Assembly: GCF_000688395.1 (NCBI RefSeq)
Contig: NZ_JIAG01000004.1
Coordinates: forward strand, 186,001-250,000
DNA length: 64,000 nucleotides
Direction: 5' to 3'
DNA from: Haematomicrobium sanguinis DSM 21259
Lineage (GTDB): Bacteria; Actinomycetota; Actinomycetes; Actinomycetales; Micrococcaceae
Shown: one piece after another, positions 52,062 to 59,638 of the stretch
Position numbering within the stretch: position 1 is the stretch's first letter
Layout: the number at the start of each line of letters is the position of its first letter
The notes under the pieces: generated by a model
What the model saw: the letters and a program-made list of their open reading frames with translations, nothing else
The model's database searches: none
What the model was told of the DNA's origin: nothing
Position numbers and translations under genes: made by a program

Positions 52062-53099
52062 ATGGTTCGGATGCCGGAGTTTAACACTCTTCGCCCGACA
52101 TCGTCAGGCAACAGCGAAAATTCACGATTAAAGGTTGATAAGTCACCCAATAGCGATGTTTCACGTGAAACAATCGACGTTGGCGACGAAGGAGCAACAC
52201 CAGCCATGCCACGATTCGACGACTCTACTCCGCTAGGCAGCCAACTTGTCGATGAAGGGCGTAGACGCGCGGTTCTCCGAAAGTCGACGGTGCCTAAGCC
52301 TAGTGAGACGCGTGTTTTCACGATTAGTAACCAGAAGGGTGGAGTGGGAAAAACCACTACCACCGTGAATATCGCGGCGGCGCTGGCGCAGTCGGGTATG
52401 AACGTGCTCGTCATCGACATTGATCCTCAGGGCAATGCTTCGACCGCGCTCGGAATTGAGCACCACTCCGAAGTCGACAGCATCTATGACGTGCTCATTG
52501 ATGACATGCCACTCTCCGACGTCATTGCTCAATGTCCCGATATCGACTCGCTCATTGTTGCCCCTGCAACGATCGAACTCGCTGGTGCCGAGATCGAGCT
52601 GGTATCACTAGTTGCCCGGGAGCAACGGCTGCGGCGAGCGTTGGAGAACTATGCTCAATGGCGTTCCGATCAGGGTATGGAGCGTTTGGATTACGTCTTC
52701 ATCGATTGCCCACCGAGCCTTGGCCTGTTGACGGTCAATGCCTTTGTTGCTGCGCACGAAGTGCTCATACCCATTCAGTGTGAATATTATGCGCTCGAGG
52801 GTCTGAGCCAGTTGCTCAAGAATATTGGACTGATTCAAAAGCATTTGAACTCGGACTTGGATGTCTCCACCATTTTGTTGACCATGTATGACGGCCGCAC
52901 AAATCTGGCTCAACAGGTCGCTGAGGAAGTGCGCCGTCACTTCCCGGATAAGGTTCTGCAGGCCGTTATTCCGCGATCGGTACGCATTTCCGAGGCCCCG
53001 AGCTACCAGCAGACGGTGCTTACTTATGACCCGAATTCAACCGGTTCGCTTTCCTATATGGAGGCGGCCGTCGAGATTGGACGCCGTGCAGATGTGTAA
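52062..53099 (+). CDS. parA: ParA/Soj chromosome-partitioning ATPase
   Basis: About 345 residues. A disordered N-terminus of about 80 residues precedes the deviant Walker A SNQKGGVGKTTTTVNIA, Walker A' VIDIDPQGNAS and Walker B YVFIDCPPSLGLLT. It positions origin regions through ParB. TTG 52053 is in frame, but AAGGA with 10-nt spacing favours ATG 52062. A perfect parS site (52157-52172) is embedded in the N-terminal coding region, read as DVSRETI. Confidence 0.94.
   Translation: MVRMPEFNTLRPTSSGNSENSRLKVDKSPNSDVSRETIDVGDEGATPAMPRFDDSTPLGSQLVDEGRRRAVLRKSTVPKPSETRVFTISNQKGGVGKTTTTVNIAAALAQSGMNVLVIDIDPQGNASTALGIEHHSEVDSIYDVLIDDMPLSDVIAQCPDIDSLIVAPATIELAGAEIELVSLVAREQRLRRALENYAQWRSDQGMERLDYVFIDCPPSLGLLTVNAFVAAHEVLIPIQCEYYALEGLSQLLKNIGLIQKHLNSDLDVSTILLTMYDGRTNLAQQVAEEVRRHFPDKVLQAVIPRSVRISEAPSYQQTVLTYDPNSTGSLSYMEAAVEIGRRADV
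52157..52172. promoter_or_regulatory. parS site within parA
   Basis: Perfect 16-bp palindrome TGTTTCACGTGAAACA, the universal chromosomal ParB-binding site, lying inside the parA coding sequence. Confidence 0.97.
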
Positions 53100-53134
53100 G
53101 TTTGTGAATTTGAAGAACAACCTCGGAGGCGGAA

Positions 53135-54304
53135 TTGGCTGAGAAAAAGAAGCGCGGTTTAGGACGCGGGATCGCCGCGCTCATTCCAAGCGAAGAGCCA
53201 ACCCAATCATTGGATTCCACGGAGGAGTCTGAGGCCGCTCCGCGCACAACATCACGTAGGTCCGCATCGAGACCCGTCGACGTGTTCTTTTCCGGCAGTA
53301 GCTCGGACGACGACTCGTCAGAAGTCGCTGTAAAGTCTGGGCCCGGATCCAAGGGCAGCACCGGCTCCGGTTCGCAGCGCAGTGGGAACGCACGGTCGAC
53401 GAAAGCGAAAGCTGAAGCCGGATCGACAAAGGGCGCATCCAAATCTACTGCTGAGGGATCGACCAATCTCGACTCTGGTCTCGTTCCGGTTCCAGGAGCC
53501 AGCTTCGCAGAAGTATCGGTAACTGACATAGTGCCCAATCGGAAACAGCCGCGCTCCGTCTTTGACGAAGAGGCAATGGCCGAGTTGGTGCACTCGGTGA
53601 AGGAAATTGGCGTACTGCAACCGATTGTTGTGCGTCCCCTTGATCAGCCCGTCGAGGGCAAAAACTTTGAGCTCATTATGGGTGAGCGTCGGTGGAGAGC
53701 AACCCAACAGGCCGGATTATCCAGCGTTCCTGCGATTGTCCGCACCACGTCAGATGATGATTTGCTGAGGGATGCGCTTCTGGAGAATTTGCACAGAAGT
53801 CAACTTAACCCGTTAGAAGAGGGAGCTGCCTATCAGCAACTCCTGGACGATTTTGGCATCTCCCACGAAGTGTTGGCAGATCGGATCGGTCGTTCGAGGT
53901 CTCAAGTATCGAATACGCTCCGTTTGTTGAAGTTGCCGCCATTGGTTCAGAAGCGCGTCGCCGCGGGTGTCATTTCGGCAGGACATGCTCGAGCGTTACT
54001 GGGGCTTTCATCGCCGGCACTCATGGAAGAGCTCGCACAGCGCATTGTCGCCGAGGGGCTTTCGGTTCGGAGCACCGAAGAAATTGTTGCCACGAGCATG
54101 GGTGAGTCGCGGAAGCAGAAACGTTCGATGCCCAGAGCAGGCGCCCGGCACGAACGTCTGGACTATCTCGAGCAGTCACTCGGTGACAAGTTTGAAACGT
54201 CTGTGACGATTACACTGGGCGCCAAGAAGGGCAAGGTAACGATCGACTTCGCCAGCGTCGATGATCTTAACAGGATTGTGGACATCATTAATGCTGACGG
54301 CTAG
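53135..54304 (+). CDS. parB: ParB/Spo0J chromosome-partitioning protein (parS-binding CTPase)
   Basis: 389 residues. N-terminal KKKRGLGRGIAALIPS motif that stimulates ParA, a disordered Ser/Lys linker (20-125), the CTP-binding domain with VPNRKQPR and the GERRWRA motif, the helix-turn-helix region (ISHEVLADRIGRSRSQVSN) and a C-terminal dimer domain. TTG start after GGAGG (53125-53129 region). It loads on parS and spreads to organise the origin. Its 3' end is followed by a parS-containing extended palindrome. Confidence 0.96.
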   Translation: MAEKKKRGLGRGIAALIPSEEPTQSLDSTEESEAAPRTTSRRSASRPVDVFFSGSSSDDDSSEVAVKSGPGSKGSTGSGSQRSGNARSTKAKAEAGSTKGASKSTAEGSTNLDSGLVPVPGASFAEVSVTDIVPNRKQPRSVFDEEAMAELVHSVKEIGVLQPIVVRPLDQPVEGKNFELIMGERRWRATQQAGLSSVPAIVRTTSDDDLLRDALLENLHRSQLNPLEEGAAYQQLLDDFGISHEVLADRIGRSRSQVSNTLRLLKLPPLVQKRVAAGVISAGHARALLGLSSPALMEELAQRIVAEGLSVRSTEEIVATSMGESRKQKRSMPRAGARHERLDYLEQSLGDKFETSVTITLGAKKGKVTIDFASVDDLNRIVDIINADG

Positions 54305-54365
54305 GTATCAGCTCTCTCGATAGAGGGAAGATACGGTGCACCTTTCAACCTACAACGAGGGGCGA

Positions 54366-54381
54366 TGTTTCACGTGAAACA
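54366..54381. promoter_or_regulatory. parS site in an extended palindrome after parB
   Basis: Perfect TGTTTCACGTGAAACA flanked by GGGGCGA / TCGCCCC so that the palindrome extends to at least 30 bp without mismatch, and with ACAAC/GTTGT beyond single mismatches. It starts about 60 bp after the parB stop and may also fold as a transcript-end hairpin. Confidence 0.95.
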
Positions 54382-54751
54382 TCGCCCCTGGTTGTATGTT
54401 CTGCCTTCCACAATTTCGTTCTGGCCGTGGTTCGGCACTCCTTTTTCATGTTTATGCAGCACGCGAATGCTCGTCTCTCTGTAGGCTCGGGTCTATTTCT
54501 TACATAGTAGGCGGCATTCATGTTGCCTGGACGCGAGTCGCGTATGAATCTGCGAAGAGTGTCGTGCCAAATCTCCGGTTATTGGGTCGCCGTCGCGCGT
54601 GCGAAAAGCATTCTTACGGGAAGGCTCACGATATGGCAAAGTGTGGAGCGCGAGAATCGCTTTCCTGTTTTCTAGCGGCGCCGGAAGGGAGCGGTCCACA
54701 ACTGGAGTCACAGCCGAGCGAGTGGTTACATCGGTAGCTACCGCTTCTTTA

Positions 54752-54767
54752 TGTTTCACGTGAAACA
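54752..54767. promoter_or_regulatory. parS site
   Basis: Perfect TGTTTCACGTGAAACA in the noncoding region, third of the four sites. Confidence 0.96.
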
Positions 54768-55190
54768 TGGAGTCTCCGGGATCCGCCTAGTTGAGACTCT
54801 GTGCAAGGAGGCTCGCTGCGGCAAAGTGCGGGGTAGGAAATGTCAGGTCATTACTCGCAACGTATGTCGGGTCCCGCAGTTGTCACCGCGATTCGCAATG
54901 CGCTATTCGGTCTCATTCGCAGTTACACCCTCTAGGTCTCTGCACATTGCGGCGGGGCACGTCACGATTAGTTTGTTCGGCGGGAGTGCGCCATACTTGT
55001 GGCGGACGATGGTTTACGCTTACAGCTTATGGTTGGCGTGTATGCGATATCCGATGCTTCTTTGGCCCTTAGGAACTAGCGAGGAACTGTAGGGGCGCGC
55101 GGGTACTCGTAGCCAGAACGCGCAATGAGCGGTTTGGGCGGGGATACGGATATCAGCGAGTACCCGTGCCGGAGAGGAGGTCACCCGTAA

Positions 55191-55206
55191 TGTTTCACGT
55201 GAAACA
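55191..55206. promoter_or_regulatory. parS site near the cwlM 3' end
   Basis: Perfect TGTTTCACGTGAAACA, 40 bp beyond the cwlM stop codon. Confidence 0.96.
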
Positions 55207-55245
55207 TGCACCGGAGGCCTGGGAGCCAGAGCTAACGAGTAGTAC

Positions 55246-56424
55246 TTAGGAGATACCGTTAAACCGAAACACGTCCGAGACACGGAGTGAGCCGGTTGGC
55301 TCATCGTCATCTTCCAGGAGAAAGAGACGTTGAATGCCGATCACAATTGCGTCGCTGATTCGCTGACGCATCTCGGGATCGGCGAGATGTGCGGCATCTC
55401 GAACATTCGAGAGATATCCCAGGTCCACGCTGACGCAGGGAACTCCAGGCATTCTGAGCGAGTCCCAGTTGCGCGCATGATGGCCGAGGTCGATGAAGGA
55501 CGTCCTCGCGACGAGTTCACGTTGGATAAGGTCGGCGGCCCGTTCACCAACAGGGGAATGGACCTCAATCCCGTTAGTCGATCCCCAGTAGTAGGTAGCC
55601 ATTCCCGAAGCCTTGCGGTGATGTAGCCAATCGACATTAAGGTTAATGCGAAGATTTGGAATTACGCCTACGATCGATGCATCCTGGTTGCTTTCAAGCG
55701 GCTTTCCGGTAGCCATGTCGAGTTCGACAGTGCGCGCGTTGAGCGTCATCAGGGTTTCGCGAAGTCGTGCGGCAACATCGGACAAGATAGCCTCGTCGGT
55801 GAGGCGTTCGCCGTCTACGTCGGTGTAGTTACCGTGGACGTCCAAAGAAAGTGCGATGATGCGATGGCGCAGAGCGCGGGAAGCACGGTTCAGGCGTTCG
55901 TAGTCTCGTAGCGCGAAGGCTTTGCTAGATGTAAGCGAGCGACTGACCCGTTCCATGGCTTTGAGAGTCTCTGAGTCCACGCTGCCATCTACGGTAAGGC
56001 CTAAGCTTCGCTGCAACTCTTTGACCGAGAGCATTGTCCGGTACCCGAAAACACCATCGATATGGCCGTAATAAAAACCCAGGTGGGAAAGGTGGCGTTG
56101 CAGCTCTGACACGTCGTCGCCCCGAATCGGCGTGGTATTCGGTTGATAAGACATGGTGCGTTCGCCAAGGTGGTACTGCGCTTCATACAGCGCCGCTAAG
56201 GTCTCTCTGCCCGCGACCCCGTCCACGATAAGGCCACGTGACTGCTGGAAAGCACGTACCGCCGCATCGACATGATCGTCAAAGTACTCGGGCCGATCCA
56301 CGGTAGACGCAGAGAGGTAGGGCATATCTAGTCCAGCGCGGACCAAGAGATCCCGTAAACGAACCACAGCCGCACCGGAATCGGTGCGGCTGAGTTCACC
56401 TTCAACTGAATAGTGTGAGGACAA
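55246..56424 (-). CDS. cwlM: CwlM-like protein: two peptidoglycan-binding domains plus amidase_3 domain
   Basis: 392 residues, no signal peptide. Two PG-binding-1 domains (about 17-82 and 100-160) precede an N-acetylmuramoyl-L-alanine amidase-like domain (about 185-375). Likely zinc or catalytic positions His197 (DVHGN), Glu211 and His268/269 remain, but the position of the last catalytic Glu (usually VELGYLSN) is Asp334 in VSVDLGYLSN. In mycobacteria CwlM is a cytoplasmic, PknB-phosphorylated activator of MurA that also binds FhaA and MurJ. The missing signal peptide fits that role better than cell-wall hydrolysis. TTG start after AGAGG, 9 nt after trxA. Confidence 0.85.
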   Translation of the reverse strand: MSSHYSVEGELSRTDSGAAVVRLRDLLVRAGLDMPYLSASTVDRPEYFDDHVDAAVRAFQQSRGLIVDGVAGRETLAALYEAQYHLGERTMSYQPNTTPIRGDDVSELQRHLSHLGFYYGHIDGVFGYRTMLSVKELQRSLGLTVDGSVDSETLKAMERVSRSLTSSKAFALRDYERLNRASRALRHRIIALSLDVHGNYTDVDGERLTDEAILSDVAARLRETLMTLNARTVELDMATGKPLESNQDASIVGVIPNLRINLNVDWLHHRKASGMATYYWGSTNGIEVHSPVGERAADLIQRELVARTSFIDLGHHARNWDSLRMPGVPCVSVDLGYLSNVRDAAHLADPEMRQRISDAIVIGIQRLFLLEDDDEPTGSLRVSDVFRFNGIS

Positions 56425-56433
56425 GCAGAACCT

Positions 56434-56760
56434 CTACTTCAGGAACTCTGCGAATTCTTGCTCGAATGCCGCTTTGGGTTTCGCGCCAATGCTTCGGGCC
56501 ACAACCTCGCCGTCCTTGAAGACGAAAACGGCAGGGATTGAGGTGATGCCGTAGGTGGAAGCGACGGCGGGGTTGCTATCGACATCGACCTTAGCTACCG
56601 AAACCTTGTCCGAATATTCGGATGCGATGTCGTCAATAATCGGACCAACCATGCGGCACGGCGTGCACCAGGCTGCCCAGAAGTCAACCAAAACGGGCTT
56701 ATCTGACTTGAGGACATCCGCTTCGAAGCTGGCGTCCGTCACGTCCTTTGCATTACTCAT
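56434..56760 (-). CDS. trxA: Thioredoxin
   Basis: 108 residues, thioredoxin fold with active site WCTPC (Cys32, Cys35) and cis-Pro in ITSIPAVFVF. It reduces protein disulfides. 18 nt downstream of trxB and upstream of cwlM on the same strand, the order also found near oriC in mycobacteria. The CTPC variant instead of CGPC slightly changes redox potential in other proteins. Confidence 0.96.
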   Translation of the reverse strand: MSNAKDVTDASFEADVLKSDKPVLVDFWAAWCTPCRMVGPIIDDIASEYSDKVSVAKVDVDSNPAVASTYGITSIPAVFVFKDGEVVARSIGAKPKAAFEQEFAEFLK

Positions 56761-56778
56761 CTGAACTCCTCCTAGAGT

Positions 56779-57768
56779 TTAAACTGCGGGTGCTACTTGG
56801 GCGGTTGAGGTCAGGTCAAGGTCGGCGAGGTAGTGCTCCACGTCGAGGGCGGCAGCGCAGCCCGAACCGGCGGCAGTGATGGCCTGGCGGTAGGTTGGAT
56901 CGATGACGTCGCCGGCGGCAAATACGCCCGGAATGGACGTGCGAGAACTACGTCCATCAACGGCGATCGTGCCCTGGTCGGTCAGCTTAATGACGTCCTT
57001 GACCAAGGAGACGCGGGGATCGTTACCGATGGCCACGAATATGCCGGTCACCTCGAGAACGGATTCCGCACCAGTTTCCACGTTCTTCAAGGTCAGTGAT
57101 TCAACCTTGTCATCACCGCTGATGCCAATAACTTCGCTATCCCAAATGAAACGAATCTTGTCATGGGCAAAGGCGCGCTCCTGCATAATCTTCGAGGCGC
57201 GCAAGTCGGAGCGGCGGTGCACCACGGTGACGGAGTTGGCGAATTTGCTGAGGAAGAGAGCTTCCTCCAAAGCGGAATCCCCGCCGCCAATGACGGCAAT
57301 GTCTTGACCCTTGAAGAAGAATCCGTCACAGGTGGCGCACCAACTCACGCCGCGCCCTGACAGCCTGCGCTCATCGGGGAGTCCCAGCTCGCGGTAGGCA
57401 GATCCAGTGGCCAAGATGACCGTGTAAGCGCGATACGTCTCACCCATAGAGGTGTTAATGACCTTGACTTCGCCCTCAAGCTCTAGCGAGGTCACATCGT
57501 CAAAGACGATCTCGGCACCAAAGCGCTCGGCTTGCTTCTCCAAACCTTGCATGAGTTCAGGCCCCAAAATGCCCTCGGGAAAACCAGGGAAGTTCTCGAC
57601 GTCGGTCGTTTTCATGAGCTCGCCGCCAGCCTCCACGGCGCTGGCGATGACGACGGGTTTCAGGTTAGCGCGGGCGGTGTAAATGGCCGCCGTGTAGCCG
57701 GCAGGTCCGGAACCAACGATAACGACGTCACGAATATCTGACTGTGAAGCGGCAGTTTCCGCGCTCAT
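56779..57768 (-). CDS. trxB: Thioredoxin reductase
   Basis: 329 residues. FAD-binding GSGPAGYTAAIYTARA, redox-active CATC (Cys144, Cys147) and NADPH-binding GGGDSALEEALFL. The C-terminal FAD part GVFAAGDVIDP is intact. It reduces TrxA encoded immediately downstream. ATG start. The upstream 150-bp gap separates it from the pseudokinase gene. Confidence 0.96.
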   Translation of the reverse strand: MSAETAASQSDIRDVVIVGSGPAGYTAAIYTARANLKPVVIASAVEAGGELMKTTDVENFPGFPEGILGPELMQGLEKQAERFGAEIVFDDVTSLELEGEVKVINTSMGETYRAYTVILATGSAYRELGLPDERRLSGRGVSWCATCDGFFFKGQDIAVIGGGDSALEEALFLSKFANSVTVVHRRSDLRASKIMQERAFAHDKIRFIWDSEVIGISGDDKVESLTLKNVETGAESVLEVTGIFVAIGNDPRVSLVKDVIKLTDQGTIAVDGRSSRTSIPGVFAAGDVIDPTYRQAITAAGSGCAAALDVEHYLADLDLTSTAQVAPAV

Positions 57769-57921
57769 GTGTACTTCCTTTGAATCAATTCACCGGTAGT
57801 GGAGACAACCATAGCTACAACCAGCATATTCCCTTGAGCGCAGGAGGCGAAGGCACCGGGACGATGCGTGGACGTGCATGCGGGTCGGCATGCCGGCCAA
57901 TATGCAGACCCGCCGGTAGTC

Positions 57922-59526
57922 TTACTTGGCCGTGACCTCTGTCAGCCGGATGCCACCCCACGGGTACGGACCCTTGAGCGTGGTTGGAGATGGCAAACTG
58001 GTGATGTTCAAAATCACGAACTTCGCGCGAGGCGGATTACCTTCGGCGTCCTTCAGCGGGACCACAATCTCTGGCGCATTGAACGTGCCTTCACCAACCT
58101 TGGTGGCACCGTCGAGGCTCGCTTGTGAGTTCACCAGCACCTCGAAGCTACCGCCCTCGCTGTTGGTTTGCGAGATGGTGAGTTCTTTGACGGTGGTTTC
58201 TTGTTCCAGCTCAAAAGCCAGACCAAAACTGCTGACAATGTTCCCGAAGGTGGCTGAACCGTAAAAAAGTCCCATCCAGTTCGTGTTGGGATCGCCGTCG
58301 ATCATCAGCGGCAACTTCGCATCCCCTTCTTCTTCCAGTTCCGGGCGCTCAGGAACCAGGCGGGTCACACTCACAAACTTGGGAGCGACTGCCTGCGCAT
58401 CAGTGGAATCGGGCGATGAGGACGTTGCGCCGCCATCGGGGGAGTTTGACTGATCGGAAGTGGCACTCGGATCGGAGGAGGACGCAAAGAGGGTGCTCAA
58501 CTGGTTTGAAGCCAGGAACACGGACACGATGAGCAGGACGGCAAGGATGCCGCCAACCAGCCACCGCATGCCCTTCGAATCGGAATCGCCTTTAGGCGCG
58601 TCTTCCTCCTCGAGGTACTCCTGCGGACCGTTTTGGTAAGCGTCTGTCTGCTCGGGAAGAACTTGACCGGATTCCGGGGAAAGCGTGGCCCCGGGTTCAA
58701 CTGCCGATACCGTGCTAGTCTCCCCACCGGGTGCCGGAGGTTGTGCGCCCGCAGAGTTCGCCACGGCAGCACCAGCACCAGCCACACCAGCGGCAGCACC
58801 AGCGCCCGCGGCGCTCACCCCGGCCGCCGGGAAGGTGCGCGGCGGCCGGTAGGCGGCATCGCCGTCGTAATCGGAGACCTTTTGCGGCGCGGAGGTGGGC
58901 TTAGGCGGAGTTGGCACCACGTCATTGCTTTGAGTGGGAATGTCCGCGGTATTCGGAGCGGACGCCTGGCGCTCATCCGAGCCGTCATCCTCGGGGCCGC
59001 CGATAATGGGCAGCTGGGATTCCCGCCTGCGGAAGTAGCTGGGGCGCTGGTATTGCTCATCATCCGGATCGTCTTCCGGCTCGGTCGAGCGCGGCTGACC
59101 AAAAATCTCGGAGCCCAGAGTGTCCGTGTAAAACGGCTCCACGGATGGAGATCCGTAATCGATGAAATCGGCGTCGGCAGCGGAGTCACCGGCGGCGGAA
59201 TCGGGCTCGCCACTTGCATTGGTAGGAATCGTCAAGTCCAGCAAATCGGCGGGCTCGGTGCGGCTCGTAATGAGATAGGTGGTGCCGTCGGTGATGCCGA
59301 GATCGAGAACGGACATGTTTCCGCGGCGCGCACCGGTCGCCAGTTCGCGTGCGCTCGCAGCCAGTTGCGCAGCATTGTCGGTGGCGGGCACCAGGATGCT
59401 GACCGGTCGGTTGAGAACCTGGTCCACACCGTTGAAAATCAGATCGGATTCACCGGAGGTCAACACCAAATCGTTGACAGCATAGCGACCGCCGAGGACG
59501 GAGCCTGGGGATACTGGATCAGCCAA
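57922..59526 (-). CDS. MviN-type pseudokinase membrane protein (separate from MurJ)
   Basis: 534 residues. The N-terminal 100 residues resemble a kinase N-lobe (LGGRYAVNDLVLTSGESDLIF, then DQVLNRPVSILVPAT where the VAIK lysine is Leu). No HRD or DFG motif follows. A disordered acidic and Pro/Ala-rich linker (100-318), one membrane helix (about 322-341) and an extracellular discoidin-like domain (about 380-534, MIDGDPNTNWMG) complete it. In M. tuberculosis these parts are fused to MurJ as MviN, whose pseudokinase is phosphorylated by PknB and bound by FhaA. Here they are a separate gene 112 nt after murJ. Confidence 0.82.
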   Translation of the reverse strand: MADPVSPGSVLGGRYAVNDLVLTSGESDLIFNGVDQVLNRPVSILVPATDNAAQLAASARELATGARRGNMSVLDLGITDGTTYLITSRTEPADLLDLTIPTNASGEPDSAAGDSAADADFIDYGSPSVEPFYTDTLGSEIFGQPRSTEPEDDPDDEQYQRPSYFRRRESQLPIIGGPEDDGSDERQASAPNTADIPTQSNDVVPTPPKPTSAPQKVSDYDGDAAYRPPRTFPAAGVSAAGAGAAAGVAGAGAAVANSAGAQPPAPGGETSTVSAVEPGATLSPESGQVLPEQTDAYQNGPQEYLEEEDAPKGDSDSKGMRWLVGGILAVLLIVSVFLASNQLSTLFASSSDPSATSDQSNSPDGGATSSSPDSTDAQAVAPKFVSVTRLVPERPELEEEGDAKLPLMIDGDPNTNWMGLFYGSATFGNIVSSFGLAFELEQETTVKELTISQTNSEGGSFEVLVNSQASLDGATKVGEGTFNAPEIVVPLKDAEGNPPRAKFVILNITSLPSPTTLKGPYPWGGIRLTEVTAK

Positions 59527-59638
59527 AATGTTTCCTTACACAACTGGGTCAGGCACGAAAAATGCGGGCACGCCAAAAGCCACCACTATACATAGTTGGG
59601 TTAAATGCTACCGGCTTACACCCACAATCCGCGGAGTT

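Larger units (their letters stand above)
54305..55245. other. Noncoding origin-proximal region with three parS sites
   Basis: 941 bp between parB and cwlM. I find no convincing gene: open frames in it begin MFHVKH only because parS reads that way on both strands. It holds parS at 54366, 54752 and 55191 and a 10-bp inverted repeat CGGGTACTCG (55100-55109) / CGAGTACCCG (55157-55166). It probably acts as the centromere-like ParB loading zone. Confidence 0.75.

Noticed and set aside
54493-55092. Two open frames starting MFHVKH in the region after parB
   Set aside because: The start is the parS palindrome itself read on either strand. The rest has no family resemblance and biased Arg/Ser composition.
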